From positions 682,001-746,000 of the forward strand of contig NZ_CP013386.1 of assembly GCF_001523745.2 (NCBI RefSeq): 64,000 bases of DNA, given 5' to 3'. Positions 10,269-19,575 of this stretch are shown here, piece after piece. Position numbers and translations under genes: made by a program. This DNA is from Burkholderia mayonis (lineage in GTDB: Bacteria > Pseudomonadota > Gammaproteobacteria > Burkholderiales > Burkholderiaceae). How positions within the stretch are numbered: the first letter of the stretch is position 1; every line of letters begins with the position of its first letter. Below the pieces are notes generated by a model, which was not told where the DNA came from, did not search any database, and saw only the letters and a list, made by a program, of their open reading frames with translations.

Positions 10269-10360
10269 CATTGGTTGTCGCGCTGCGGCAACCTCCGCAT
10301 GTCTCCTCCACCCTCCTCCTTTGGTGGATTAAGCCTGAACCAGCGGTTCGGGCTTTTTTT
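10269..10360 (+). ncRNA. candidate trans-acting small RNA with anti-Shine-Dalgarno loop
   Basis: About 92 nt between a sigma70 promoter and an intrinsic terminator, with no ORF. Hairpin 1 is GGTTGTCGC/GCGGCAACC (10273-10293). Hairpin 2 is TCCACC/GGTGGA (10307-10328), whose loop CTCCTCCTTT nearly copies the 16S rRNA 3' tail. Hairpin 3 is AGCCTGAACC/GGTTCGGGCT (10332-10354) with a T-tract through 10360, a terminator. The unpaired part between hairpins 1 and 2 is also pyrimidine-rich. A CU-rich loop of this kind would pair with ribosome binding sites. Small RNAs of this general shape are known in Burkholderia, but identity with a named one cannot be checked here. Confidence 0.7.
10332..10360 (+). 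terminator. intrinsic terminator of the small RNA
   Basis: A ten-base-pair stem with an AGC loop (10332-10354, one G-U pair) runs straight into a run of seven T. Confidence 0.85.
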
Positions 10361-10453
10361 CGTCCAATGCAAGTTTCGGCGGCCTCTCGCCAGCGGTTTC
10401 GCGCCCGCGATGCGCGCTTCGCGCCGGGGTGTGGCGGCGAATGTCGGATTCCT

Positions 10454-10483
10454 TTGACCTCCCGGAACGAATTCCTTTATAAT
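10454..10483 (+). promoter_or_regulatory. rplM-rpsI promoter
   Basis: TTGACC at 10454-10459, an 18-bp spacer, and TATAAT at 10478-10483. This predicts a leader of about 124 nt before rplM, long enough for the autogenous control known for L13 operons, although I could not confirm a defined L13-binding structure. Confidence 0.75.
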
Positions 10484-10613
10484 TCAGGGCTTTTCCGCAA
10501 TCATGCCCACGGAAAAAGAACAGGGAGAGCCTGCATCGCGCCACGAAGCGCCTGCCAAGAGCAGACAAGCAGGGAAGAACGCTTGGGCATAAGCAATCAA
10601 TTTTGGATCGATC

Positions 10614-11042
10614 ATGAAGACGTTTTCCGCAAAAGCCCATGAGGTGACGCGCGAATGGTACGTGATTGACGCGACGGATAAGGTTCTCGGCCGTGTCGCC
10701 AGCGAAGTGGCACGCCGTCTGCGCGGCAAGCACAAACCCGAGTTCACCCCGCACGTCGACACCGGTGATTTCATCATCGTCATCAACGCGAGCAAGCTGA
10801 AGGTCACGGGCAACAAGACGCTGGACAAGAAGTACTACCGTCACTCGGGCTACCCGGGCGGCATCTATGAAACGACGTTCGGCAAGATGCAGGAACGCTT
10901 CCCGGGCCGCGCGCTTGAGAAGGCGGTCAAGGGCATGCTGCCGAAGGGCCCGCTCGGCTACGCGATGATCAAGAAGCTGAAGGTCTACGCTGAAGCCACG
11001 CATCCGCATTCGGCGCAACAGCCGAAGGCGCTCGAGATCTAA
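10614..11042 (+). CDS. rplM: 50S ribosomal protein L13
   Basis: Large-subunit ribosomal protein, 142 residues as usual. Typical segments are [37 protein letters not shown], the [10 protein letters not shown] loop and [11 protein letters not shown]. It is followed 11 bases later by rpsI, the standard L13-S9 pair, with GGGGAG in the gap. Confidence 0.98.
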
Positions 11043-11053
11043 GGGGAGCCCAC

Positions 11054-11446
11054 ATGATCGGTAACTGGAATTACGGTACGGGCCGCCGCAAGAGCGCAGT
11101 CGCTCGTGTCTTCATCAAGGCTGGCAAGGGCGACATCATCGTCAACGGTAAGCCCATCGCTGACTACTTCTCGCGCGAAACGTCGCTGATGATCGTGCGT
11201 CAGCCGCTGGAGCTCACGAGCCACAGCCAGACGTTCGACATCAAGGTGAACGTGTCGGGCGGTGGCGAAACGGGTCAAGCGGGCGCAGTGCGTCACGGCA
11301 TCACCCGCGCGCTGATCGACTACGACGCGACGCTGAAGCCGACGCTGTCGAGCGCGGGCTTCGTCACGCGTGACGCGCGTGAAGTGGAGCGCAAGAAGGT
11401 CGGTCTCCACAAGGCACGCCGCGCCAAGCAGTTCTCGAAGCGTTAA
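11054..11446 (+). CDS. rpsI: 30S ribosomal protein S9
   Basis: Small-subunit protein, 130 residues, with the N-terminal [16 protein letters not shown] and the basic C-terminal tail ending KQFSKR that reaches the P-site tRNA. Second gene of the rplM-rpsI operon, closed by the terminator at 11488. Confidence 0.98.
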   Translation: MIGNWNYGTGRRKSAVARVFIKAGKGDIIVNGKPIADYFSRETSLMIVRQPLELTSHSQTFDIKVNVSGGGETGQAGAVRHGITRALIDYDATLKPTLSSAGFVTRDAREVERKKVGLHKARRAKQFSKR

Positions 11447-11487
11447 TCGCTCGTGCTGCGCGCCGCTTTCGGGCGGCGTCACTGCAA

Positions 11488-11522
11488 GAAAAACCGCCAG
11501 TTTTCGCGCTGGCGGTTTTTTT
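11488..11522 (+). terminator. terminator of rplM-rpsI
   Basis: AAAAACCGCCAG / CTGGCGGTTTTTTT with an 8-base loop (11488-11522), 42 bases after the rpsI stop. Confidence 0.9.
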
Positions 11523-11652
11523 ATGTGAACGCAGCTTGCGTTTGTGCAACGAATGCGCGAAAAACGCCGGCGCGCCTCTTGATTTCGCCTGCGTCAGCAC
11601 GATCTAAGGATCGGCCCTACAATAGCAGGCAATGGCTTTTTGGAGAGTTCGC

Positions 11653-12021
11653 ATGAACGCTGTCACCGAATCCGCGGCAACCACCGAGATGCCGGCTCCG
11701 TTCGTCTTCACCGACGCGGCGGCCGATAAGGTCAAGCAATTGATCGACGAAGAAGGCAACCCTGAACTTAAACTGCGCGTATTCGTGCAAGGCGGCGGTT
11801 GCTCCGGCTTCCAGTACGGCTTTACGTTCGACGAGGAAGTCAACGAGGACGACACCGTGCTCAACAAGAACGGCGTCGTGCTGCTCGTCGACGCGATGAG
11901 CTATCAGTACCTCGTCGGCGCCGAGATCGACTACAAGGACGATCTGAACGGCGCGCAATTCGTCATCAAGAACCCGAACGCGACCACGACTTGTGGCTGC
12001 GGCTCGTCGTTCTCGGTCTGA
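11653..12021 (+). CDS. erpA: iron-sulfur cluster insertion protein ErpA
   Basis: A-type carrier that delivers Fe-S clusters to apo-enzymes. The three cluster cysteines are present: one in [13 protein letters not shown] and two in the C-terminal [10 protein letters not shown]. The frame is open to 11632, but GGAG at 11642-11645 points to the ATG at 11653, giving 122 residues. It stands alone, 206 bases from rpsI and separated from it by a terminator. Confidence 0.93.
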   Translation: MNAVTESAATTEMPAPFVFTDAAADKVKQLIDEEGNPELKLRVFVQGGGCSGFQYGFTFDEEVNEDDTVLNKNGVVLLVDAMSYQYLVGAEIDYKDDLNGAQFVIKNPNATTTCGCGSSFSV

Positions 12022-12064
12022 CCGAACCGATCCGGTCGCTCGAACGGACGCACGTCGTCCGTTC

Positions 12065-12222
12065 AAAAAAACGGGGCTTCATGCCCTAATGTCGTTCAGT
12101 TGAATCAAAAAGGCCGCTCCGATTGATACCGGAGCGGCCTTTTTCGTTGGTTCTGCAAGGCTAGGCCACTGCGAACCACGCATATTGACTGAACGGCATT
12201 AGGGCTTCATGCCCCGTTTTTT
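12065..12222. terminator. symmetric nest of terminators between erpA and anmK
   Basis: An imperfect inverted repeat (12065-12103 against 12186-12222) encloses a central bidirectional terminator at 12107-12145. Each outer arm contains GGGCTTCATGCCC (12074-12086 and 12202-12214), flanked by A7 on the left arm and T6 on the right, so the left arm reads as a minus-strand terminator and the right as a plus-strand one. It separates two converging genes. Confidence 0.7.
12107..12145. terminator. bidirectional intrinsic terminator
   Basis: AAAAAGGCCGCTCC / GGAGCGGCCTTTTT with a 10-base loop, with A and T tracts on both sides; it can stop erpA from the left and anmK from the right. Confidence 0.85.
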
Positions 12223-12313
12223 ATGCGCGCGCGATGCGATGTGGCGATTCGGCGTGCGGCTGTCCCCGGGCGACCCGGACGGGACTCGCACGACGGCGCG
12301 CGCCGTTGGCGCT

Positions 12314-13474
12314 TCAGCGCGGATAGAGCGCGCCCAAGACGCGCTCGCCCGCCGCGCCCGTGACGGCCGACACGTTGCCCGGCGCGCGCGCGTTGAAGCG
12401 GTACGCGAGCCACGCGAACGCGAGCGACTCGACCTGCTGCGGCGGCACGCCGAGCGCAGCCGTCGTGTTGACCGGCGCATCGAGCCCGCGCGCCGCGAGC
12501 GCGGCCGCGATCGCGGCGAGCAGCACCGGATTGCGTGCGCCGCCGCCGCACACGTAGACGGCGCGGCAGTCGCTTGCATGCCGCGCGATCTCGTCGGCGA
12601 TGGTCGCCGCGGTCAGGACGGTGAGCGTCGCCTGCACGTTTTCGGGCGCGAGGCGCGAGAAACCGGCGAGCTTCGTGTCGAGCCAATCGGTGTTGAAGAG
12701 ATCGCGCCCCGTGCTTTTCGGCGCGTTCTGGCGGAAATACGGCTCATCGAGCAGCGCGGCGAGCAGCGCGTCGTCGACCGTGCCGCGCGCCGCGAAGCGC
12801 CCGCCCTCGTCGAACGGCTGCTTCAGATGGCGTTCCGCCCACGCATCGATCAGCGCGTTCGCCGGGCCGCAGTCGAAGCCGCGCACCGATTCGTCCCGCG
12901 CGTCGCGCGCGGCGGGCAGGATCGTGATGTTGCTGATGCCGCCGAGATTGCAGACGACGCGCGTTTCGTTCGACGAGCCGAACATGGTCGCGTGGAACGC
13001 CGGCACGAGCGGCGCACCCTGGCCACCCGCGGCGACGTCGCGGCTGCGGAAGTCCGCGATCACGTCGATGCGGGTCAGCTCGGCGAGCAGCGCCGCGTTG
13101 TTGATCTGCCGCGTGTAGCCGCGCTCGGGCCGGTGCCGCACCGTCTGTCCGTGCACGCCGAGCGCGCGTACGTTCTCGGGCGCGAGGCCCGCGGCGCGCA
13201 GCAGTTCGTGGCAGCACGCCGCGTAGCGCGCGGCAAGTGCGTTCGCGGCGAGCGCTTCGCGCTCGATCTCGTCGTCGCCCGTCTGCTGCAGCGCGAAGAG
13301 TGCGTCGCGCAGCGTATCGGCGAAGCCGACGAACGCTTCGGACAGCACCGCGGGCGGCTTGCCCGTCTCGAAACGGACGGCGACGCCGTCGACGCCGTCC
13401 ATGCTCGTACCCGACATCAGGCCGAAATACACGCCATCCGCGGGATGGCCGGGTTGCATGCGGTTGGGCGCCAC
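12314..13474 (-). CDS. anmK: anhydro-N-acetylmuramic acid kinase
   Basis: Cell-wall recycling kinase that opens and phosphorylates 1,6-anhydro-MurNAc. 386 residues, the usual size. The N-terminal ATP site is [19 protein letters not shown]. Later marks are [37 protein letters not shown], and [11 protein letters not shown] near the end. The start codon appears to be GTG at 13474, preceded by GGAG with about 7 bases between. It is divergent from tyrS. Confidence 0.92.
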   Translation of the reverse strand: MAPNRMQPGHPADGVYFGLMSGTSMDGVDGVAVRFETGKPPAVLSEAFVGFADTLRDALFALQQTGDDEIEREALAANALAARYAACCHELLRAAGLAPENVRALGVHGQTVRHRPERGYTRQINNAALLAELTRIDVIADFRSRDVAAGGQGAPLVPAFHATMFGSSNETRVVCNLGGISNITILPAARDARDESVRGFDCGPANALIDAWAERHLKQPFDEGGRFAARGTVDDALLAALLDEPYFRQNAPKSTGRDLFNTDWLDTKLAGFSRLAPENVQATLTVLTAATIADEIARHASDCRAVYVCGGGARNPVLLAAIAAALAARGLDAPVNTTAALGVPPQQVESLAFAWLAYRFNARAPGNVSAVTGAAGERVLGALYPR

Positions 13475-13627
13475 GTCATTGCTCCGGAATCGAGGTTGGA
13501 TGCGCGCGGAAGGCTTGCTGCGCGCCGTCGTGCCCGATTATCCGCGCAAGCGCGCGCGTCGTTAAGCGGTCCGCGCGCAACTTATGGGAAAATTGCTTTT
13601 TTTGCGACATTTCTTCCTCTTGCACCG

Positions 13628-14869
13628 ATGAGCACCGATCCCACTTCCAAGCCCGCCTTCCCGATCACCGATGAGGTCCGCCACGCGCTCGCCGTCACGA
13701 AGCGCGGCGTCGACGAACTGCTGATCGAGGAAGAGTTCGCGCAGAAGCTCGCGAAAAGCGCGTCGACGGGCAAGCCGCTGCGCATCAAGCTGGGCCTCGA
13801 TCCGACCGCGCCCGACATCCACATCGGCCACACGGTCGTGCTGAACAAGATGCGCCAGTTGCAGGATCTCGGCCACACGGTGATCTTCCTGATCGGCGAC
13901 TTCACGTCGCTGATCGGCGATCCGTCGGGCCGCAACGCGACGCGCCCGCCGCTCACGCGCGAGCAGATCGAATCGAACGCGAAGACCTACTTCGAGCAGG
14001 CGGCGCTCGTGCTCGACCGCGAGAAGACCGAGATCCGCTACAACAGCGAATGGTCGATGCCGCTCGGCGCGGACGGGATGATCAAGCTCGCGTCGCGCTA
14101 CACGGTCGCGCGAATGCTCGAGCGCGAGGACTTCACGAAGCGCTTCCAGGGCGGCATTCCGATCTCGATCCACGAATTCCTGTACCCGCTGATGCAAGGC
14201 TACGACTCGGTCGCGCTGAACGCCGATCTCGAGCTCGGCGGCACCGATCAGAAATTCAACCTGCTCGTCGGCCGCGAACTGCAGAAGCAGTACGGGCAGG
14301 AGCAGCAGTGCATCCTGACGATGCCGCTTCTCGAAGGCCTCGACGGCGTCGAGAAGATGTCGAAGTCGAAGGGCAACTACGTCGGCATCAGCGAGAAGCC
14401 GAACGACATGTTCGGCAAGCTGATGAGCATCTCGGACGTGCTGATGTGGCGCTACTTCGAGCTGCTGTCGTTCCGCAGCCTCGACGAGATCGCGCAGTTC
14501 CGCGCCGAAGCCGAAGGCGGGCGCAATCCGCGTGACTTCAAGGTGATGCTCGCGCAGGAGATCGTTGAGCGCTTCCATTCGCGCGCCGATGCCGAGCGCG
14601 CGCTCGAAGACTTCAATCACCGTGCGAAGGGCGGCGTGCCCGACGACATCGCCACGGTGACGCTCGCCGGCGCGCCGCTCGCGATCGGCCAGTTGCTGAA
14701 GCAGGCGGGGCTCGTGCCGTCGACGAGCGAGGCGCTGCGCAATATCGAGCAGGGCGGCGTGAAGATCGACGGCGCAACGGTGTCCGACAAGGCGCTGAAG
14801 GTCGAAGCGGGCGAGTTCGTCGTGCAGGTCGGCAAGCGCCGCTTCGCGCGCGTGACGCTCACCGCATGA
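13628..14869 (+). CDS. tyrS: tyrosyl-tRNA synthetase
   Basis: Charges tRNA-Tyr, 413 residues. The class I signatures are [13 protein letters not shown] (HIGH) and [12 protein letters not shown] (KMSKS). A C-terminal S4-like RNA-binding domain starts around residue 345 ([14 protein letters not shown]). The frame is open far upstream, antisense to anmK, but the ATG at 13628 is where family similarity begins. It leads a tyrS-dtd-phosphatase run. Confidence 0.96.
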   Translation: MSTDPTSKPAFPITDEVRHALAVTKRGVDELLIEEEFAQKLAKSASTGKPLRIKLGLDPTAPDIHIGHTVVLNKMRQLQDLGHTVIFLIGDFTSLIGDPSGRNATRPPLTREQIESNAKTYFEQAALVLDREKTEIRYNSEWSMPLGADGMIKLASRYTVARMLEREDFTKRFQGGIPISIHEFLYPLMQGYDSVALNADLELGGTDQKFNLLVGRELQKQYGQEQQCILTMPLLEGLDGVEKMSKSKGNYVGISEKPNDMFGKLMSISDVLMWRYFELLSFRSLDEIAQFRAEAEGGRNPRDFKVMLAQEIVERFHSRADAERALEDFNHRAKGGVPDDIATVTLAGAPLAIGQLLKQAGLVPSTSEALRNIEQGGVKIDGATVSDKALKVEAGEFVVQVGKRRFARVTLTA

Positions 14870-14930
14870 GCGCGCGGCCCACGATTCGACTGAGCGTTCT
14901 GCGCGCCGCGCGTGCGGCGGAGGCGCGCAC

Positions 14931-15389
14931 ATGATCGCGCTGATCCAGCGCGTGAAGCGCGCCGACGTGCGTGTCGGCGACCGCGTGACGGGCGAAATCG
15001 GCCCGGGCCTCCTCGCGCTCGTCTGCGCGGAGCGCGGCGACACCGAGGCCGCCGCCGACAAGCTGCTCGCGAAGGTGCTCGGCTACCGGGTGTTCAGCGA
15101 CGCGGCGGGCAAGATGAACCTGCCCGTGTCGAACATCGACGGCACGGGGGGCGCGGGCGGCCTGTTGCTCGTGTCGCAGTTCACGCTCGCGGCCGACACG
15201 AACAGCGGCCTGCGCCCGAGCTTCACGCCCGCTGCGCCGCCCGACGAGGGCGCGCGCCTCTTTGACTACTTCGCGCGCGCGGCTCGCGAGCGTCATCCGA
15301 TCGTCGCGACGGGCGAGTTCGGCGCCGACATGCAGGTGTCGCTCGTGAACGACGGCCCTGTGACGTTCTGGCTGCAGACGCGCCCCTGA
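14931..15389 (+). CDS. dtd: D-aminoacyl-tRNA deacylase
   Basis: Proofreading hydrolase that removes D-amino acids from mischarged tRNAs. 152 residues with the N-terminal [15 protein letters not shown], the SQFTLAADT active-site motif and a C-terminal [12 protein letters not shown] matching the Gly-cisPro-type NxGPVT motif (here NDGPVT). It sits 61 bases after tyrS, a sensible partner because TyrRS can charge D-Tyr. Its TGA overlaps the next gene's ATG by one base. Confidence 0.95.
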   Translation: MIALIQRVKRADVRVGDRVTGEIGPGLLALVCAERGDTEAAADKLLAKVLGYRVFSDAAGKMNLPVSNIDGTGGAGGLLLVSQFTLAADTNSGLRPSFTPAAPPDEGARLFDYFARAARERHPIVATGEFGADMQVSLVNDGPVTFWLQTRP

Positions 15390-16075
15390 TGCTTCGATTC
15401 GAGACCGCCCCGATGGCCACGACGCAGATCCTCTTCATCCGCCACGGCGAGACAGCCTGGAACCGCATCAAGCGGATTCAAGGCCACATCGACATTCCGC
15501 TCGCCGACACGGGGCTCGCGCAGGCGCGGCAACTGGCCGAGCGTCTCGCGCGCGACGCACGCGCCGGCGCGCGGATCGACGCGATCTATTCGAGCGATCT
15601 GTCGCGCGCGCAGCAAACCGCGCAGCCGGCGGCCGACGCGCTCGGCCTGCCGCTCGTGCTGCGCGAAGGGCTGCGCGAGCGCGCGTACGGCGTGTTCCAG
15701 GGTCATGACAGCGCCGAGATCGAGGCGCGCTTTCCCGGCGCGTTCGCGCAGTGGCAGACGCGCGATCCCGGCTTTGAGCCGGAAGGCGGCGAATCGCACC
15801 GCGCGTTCCATCACCGCGTGTTGCACGAGGTCGAGCGGATCGTCGCCGCCCATCCGGGTGCGCGCATCGCGTGCGTCGCGCACGGCGGCGTGCTCGACTG
15901 CGTGTACCGGTTCGCGAACGATCTGCCGCTCGACGCGCCGCGCAAGCACGCGCTCCTGAACACGAGCGTCAACGTCGTCGATTACGATGGCGGCCGCGCG
16001 CGCGTCGTTCGCTGGGCCGACGTCGGTCACTTAAGCGAAGCGAGCGACGACGACGGCTATCGGAAGGTTCTGTGA
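15389..16075 (+). CDS. histidine phosphatase family protein (GpmB-like)
   Basis: Member of the phosphoglycerate-mutase/histidine phosphatase family. The catalytic signature is ILFIRHGETAWNR, the glutamate region is LRERAYGVFQG, and the second histidine is in CVAHGGVLD. The substrate cannot be told from sequence; a cobalamin-type or general phosphatase is possible besides a true mutase. The start is either ATG 15389, coupled to dtd (228 residues), or ATG 15413 (220 residues), where family similarity starts. Confidence 0.85.
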   Translation: MLRFETAPMATTQILFIRHGETAWNRIKRIQGHIDIPLADTGLAQARQLAERLARDARAGARIDAIYSSDLSRAQQTAQPAADALGLPLVLREGLRERAYGVFQGHDSAEIEARFPGAFAQWQTRDPGFEPEGGESHRAFHHRVLHEVERIVAAHPGARIACVAHGGVLDCVYRFANDLPLDAPRKHALLNTSVNVVDYDGGRARVVRWADVGHLSEASDDDGYRKVL

Positions 16076-16161
16076 CGCCGTAGCGCGGCTCGTGTGCGCG
16101 AGTGCGCGCTTGGCCGCGAGGCTGTTCGGCCGTCGCGGCGCGCCGGCGACGGCCGTCAGCG

Positions 16162-17307
16162 TCAGCGCAGCCCGTGGCGCGCCTTGTAATCGAGCGCATA
16201 CGCGATCTTGCCGGGCTTGTCGGCCGTGATCGGCTGGCGCAGCTTGTCGAATTCCCCTTTGCCGTATTTCTTGCCGCCGTTGATCTGATCGGCGCGCCCG
16301 AGGTCGGCGCCTGTCTTGCCGTCGATCACCGGATCGGTCGACGCGACCATTCTCGCCGACGCATTCCATACCGCATTCAGGTAGCCCGTATCGGCCGCTG
16401 CCGGGTCGGGATCAGTCGCGCCCGCGCGCGCCAGGTCGTAGCCGGCGAGCGAGAACGTCGCCGGCTGCCCGCGCAGCCAGTCGGCCCAGTAGAATTCCAG
16501 GTAGTCGGTCGCTTGCGCGGGCTTCGCGTAGCCGATGTCGCGCGTGAAATAGACGAGCGACCGGTAACGGTCATCCTGCATGCCGAGCGTGAGCCCGAGT
16601 CCGGCGGGCAACTGATCCGGCGCGATCGGCCGCCCGTCGCCGTCCTTCAGGCGCGTGTAGCCGCGGCTTTGCATCTGCCGCCAGAACGCCGCGCCCGAGT
16701 AGTCGCTGAGGTTGTCCTTGACGACGACGTGCACGTGGAGCGTCGGGCCGCCGTCGGGCGTCTCGTAATAGGTCGACAGGCCGTGGTGACCGTCGGTCAC
16801 GTACAGCGCGTCGCCGTTCGGGCCGACGACGACGGGATTGAGCACCGTGCGGTCGCGCGCGTCGGCGCCGGTCGCGCAAGCGTAGCTCGCGGCGTCGCGC
16901 AGCATCGATTGCGCGGTGTAGCCGTCCGACGCGACGCCGCCGAGCCCTTCGTCTGCGCAGAAATCGTCGAATTTCTTGTCGGGCTGCCGCTCGTAGCGAC
17001 CGAGCTTGTAGTAGATCTGGTCGTAGCCGAGCGCGCCTTGCGTCGGACGCAGCTCACCGAGCACCACGTCGAGCATGTCGCCCGTGCGCACGCTTTTCCA
17101 TTTGCCCTGCACGGGCGCGGGCGTCGATGGCGACGGATTGCCGGCGCTCCCCGGGGCCGTTGCACTGCCTGGTGTGGAGCCGTTTGCGCCGGCTTCGACG
17201 GCGGCGATCGGGGCGACGGAGGCCGTGCCGTCACCGCCGCATGCGGCGATCGCGGCAATGAGCGAAAAGGCGGTAACGGCGACGAGGCGGGAGAGCGGAT
17301 GGGGCAT
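16162..17307 (-). CDS. lipoprotein with ParB/sulfiredoxin-like domain
   Basis: 381 residues. The N-terminus is a lipoprotein signal (LIAAIAACGG, lipidated Cys about residue 23), followed by a Ser/Pro/Gly linker to about residue 66. The rest resembles the ParB/Srx N-terminal fold: a first strand region MLDVVLGELRPTQGALGYDQ, then VVVGPNGDALYVTDGHHGLST with the DGHH motif that in sulfiredoxin and ParB-like proteins handles a nucleotide phosphate. A long C-terminal part rich in Trp/Tyr follows. Location at the cell envelope is inferred from the lipobox. Function is unknown. It converges on the phosphatase gene. Confidence 0.7.
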   Translation of the reverse strand: MPHPLSRLVAVTAFSLIAAIAACGGDGTASVAPIAAVEAGANGSTPGSATAPGSAGNPSPSTPAPVQGKWKSVRTGDMLDVVLGELRPTQGALGYDQIYYKLGRYERQPDKKFDDFCADEGLGGVASDGYTAQSMLRDAASYACATGADARDRTVLNPVVVGPNGDALYVTDGHHGLSTYYETPDGGPTLHVHVVVKDNLSDYSGAAFWRQMQSRGYTRLKDGDGRPIAPDQLPAGLGLTLGMQDDRYRSLVYFTRDIGYAKPAQATDYLEFYWADWLRGQPATFSLAGYDLARAGATDPDPAAADTGYLNAVWNASARMVASTDPVIDGKTGADLGRADQINGGKKYGKGEFDKLRQPITADKPGKIAYALDYKARHGLR

Positions 17308-17423
17308 CGGGCAATGGCGTCGACAATGGGTTGGGCGGCGGCGCGCGGCTGACGCGCGTGCGCGGACCCGTCAGCATCGCGAATCGATGTGACAGGTATT
17401 TGAAATGAAATCGACGGATTTGG

Positions 17424-18377
17424 CTACTTGCCGGTGCGGCCGGGCTGCTGGGGCGACGCGGCGACGCGCCGGCGGGCGCGCTTCGACACGCCGTTGACGA
17501 GCGCCCAGCGGATCACCGGCGCGACGATCCGCACGCCGGGCCGCACGAGCGCGCGGCGCACGGGAGCGAGAGCCGACAGGCCGAGCATCTGCTGCGCCCA
17601 AGTCGGCAGCAGATCGACGCCGGCGTTGAACAGCAGCGTGGCGGCGGGGCGCATCGCCGGCTTCGGCACCGGCACGTTCGTCAGGATGCGCACCACCTCG
17701 TGCGTGCGTTCGCTCGCTTCCAGTTCGGGGCGCATCGCGGCGAAGTACGCGGCGACGTCGGCGCGCGTCTTGGGCACGTTCGTCGCGCCGAGCAGTTCGG
17801 CGACGCGCGCCGTTTCCGCGTAGTAGCGGTCCTGGTCGGCACCCGACAGCAGCGGATTCATGTAGCGCAAGTGCGCGGCGAGAAAGCTCGACACTTCGGC
17901 GACGTGCACCCACGTCAGCAGCGCCGGGTCGCTCGCGCGATACGGGCGGCCGTCGAGCCCCGTGCCGGTGACGGTCTCGTGGATCGCCTTCACGCGCTCG
18001 ATCAGCTTCAGCGCGTCGGCGCGGCTGCCGTACGTCGTGCCGGAGATGAACGTCGCGGTGCGGCGCAGGCGGCCGAGGATGTCGGTGCGGAACGTCGAAT
18101 GGTCCCACACGCCCGCGAGCGCGAGCGGCTGCAGCGCTTGCAGCAGCAGTGCGGAGATGCCGCCCGTCATCATCGACGTGAAATCGGCGTGCACTTTCCA
18201 GCACACCGCGTCGGGGCCGAAGAGGCCAGGGTCGCCGGGCGGCGACGAGTAGTCGAGCGACGGGCCGCTGCCTGCCGTCAGATGCGTGACGCCGCCTGCG
18301 ACGCGCGCGCGCACGCGCTCGACGAGCGGACGGCCGATCGTCGAGCGTGCTGGGCGGTCGTGTAGCGGGGCGGACAT
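17424..18377 (-). CDS. DUF2236 / MpaB-family oxygenase-like protein
   Basis: 317 residues of the DUF2236 (oxygenase MpaB, latex-clearing-protein-like) family, predicted haem b proteins. Visible family stretches are VCWKVHADFTSMMTGG, STFRTDILGRLRRTATFISGTTYG and LLTWVHVAEVSSFLAAHLRY, where the histidines are haem-ligand candidates. The substrate is unknown. The basic C-terminal tail (SKRARRRVAASPQQPGR) is probably disordered. It lies 28 bases downstream of ruvB on the same strand and may be cotranscribed with it. Confidence 0.8.
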   Translation of the reverse strand: MSAPLHDRPARSTIGRPLVERVRARVAGGVTHLTAGSGPSLDYSSPPGDPGLFGPDAVCWKVHADFTSMMTGGISALLLQALQPLALAGVWDHSTFRTDILGRLRRTATFISGTTYGSRADALKLIERVKAIHETVTGTGLDGRPYRASDPALLTWVHVAEVSSFLAAHLRYMNPLLSGADQDRYYAETARVAELLGATNVPKTRADVAAYFAAMRPELEASERTHEVVRILTNVPVPKPAMRPAATLLFNAGVDLLPTWAQQMLGLSALAPVRRALVRPGVRIVAPVIRWALVNGVSKRARRRVAASPQQPGRTGK

Positions 18378-18405
18378 CGATTGGCTCGTCGGAACGGGAA
18401 CGGCG

Positions 18406-19476
18406 TCAGCGCTGAGCGTCCGGCGTGTCCCAGAGATTGCACACGGCGCTCGCGGCGTCCGGCGCGGAGAGTCCGAAGTGCCGGTACGTGAGGAGCGTCG
18501 CGACGCGGCCGCGCGGCGTGCGCTGCAAGAACCCCTGCTGGATCAGGTACGGCTCGAGCACGTCCTCGATCGTGTCGCGTTCCTCGCCGATCGCGGCGGC
18601 GAGGTTGTCGACGCCGACCGGCCCGCCGTCGAATTTGTGCAGGATCGCCTCGAGCAGCTTGCGGTCCATCAGGTCGAAGCCGACCGGATCGACGTCGAGC
18701 ATCGCGAGCGCGGCGTCCGCGACGGCAGCGGTGATGTTGCCGTCGGCTCTCACTTCCGCGTAGTCGCGCACGCGGCGCAGCAGGCGGTTCGCGATCCGCG
18801 GCGTGCCGCGCGAGCGTTTCGCGATTTCGAGCGCGCCGTTCGGATCGATCGGCGCGTTGAGGAGCGCGGCCGAGCGGCGCACGATCCGCGATAGCTGCTC
18901 GGCGTCGTAGAACTCGAGTCGCGCGACGATTCCGAAGCGGTCGCGCAGCGGATTGGTCAGCATGCCCGCGCGCGTCGTCGCGCCGACGAGCGTGAACGGC
19001 TGCAGGTCGAGCTTCACGCTGCGCGCGGCCGGCCCTTCGCCGATCATGATGTCGATCTGGTAATCCTCGAGCGCCGGATACAGGATTTCCTCGACGACAG
19101 GCGACAGTCGGTGGATTTCGTCGATGAAGAGGACGTCGTTCGCTTCGAGGTTCGTGAGGAGCGCGGCGAGGTCGCCTGCGCGCTCGAGCACGGGGCCGGA
19201 CGTCTGGCGCAGGTTCACGCCCATCTCGCGCGCGATGATGTGCGCGAGCGTCGTCTTGCCGAGGCCGGGCGGCCCGAACAGCAGCACGTGGTCGAGCGCT
19301 TCGGAGCGGCGCTTCGCGGCCTCGATGAAGATCTCGAGCTGGTCGCGCACCTTCTCCTGGCCGACGTATTCGTCGAGCTGGCGCGGGCGCAGCGCGCGTT
19401 CGAACGCTTCTTCGTGCGAAGACACGGGCGTGGCGGCGATGATCCGCTCGGTGGCGAGTTTGTCGGTTTCGATCAT
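18406..19476 (-). CDS. ruvB: Holliday junction branch-migration ATPase RuvB
   Basis: AAA+ motor that drives branch migration with RuvA. 356 residues. Walker A is [12 protein letters not shown], Walker [12 protein letters not shown], the sensor 1 region [19 protein letters not shown], and the C-terminal winged helix ends with [17 protein letters not shown]. It follows ruvA by 99 bases in the order ruvC-ruvA-ruvB. Confidence 0.98.
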   Translation of the reverse strand: MIETDKLATERIIAATPVSSHEEAFERALRPRQLDEYVGQEKVRDQLEIFIEAAKRRSEALDHVLLFGPPGLGKTTLAHIIAREMGVNLRQTSGPVLERAGDLAALLTNLEANDVLFIDEIHRLSPVVEEILYPALEDYQIDIMIGEGPAARSVKLDLQPFTLVGATTRAGMLTNPLRDRFGIVARLEFYDAEQLSRIVRRSAALLNAPIDPNGALEIAKRSRGTPRIANRLLRRVRDYAEVRADGNITAAVADAALAMLDVDPVGFDLMDRKLLEAILHKFDGGPVGVDNLAAAIGEERDTIEDVLEPYLIQQGFLQRTPRGRVATLLTYRHFGLSAPDAASAVCNLWDTPDAQR

Positions 19477-19575
19477 GCGGCCATTGTACCGCGCGGCGCG
19501 GTCCGGCCAACCTGGCCGAACGGCCGAGTCGCCGCCTGGCGACCGGCGTGAGAAGCTGTTTCCAACGACGCGCCG

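Noticed and set aside
10490..10613. Defined L13 autoregulatory leader
   Set aside because: The leader is long enough, but I could not see a structure matching a known L13-binding fold, so no separate feature was called.
12209..13627. N-terminal extension of TyrS by 473 codons
   Set aside because: The stretch is antisense to anmK; TyrS family similarity starts at 13628.
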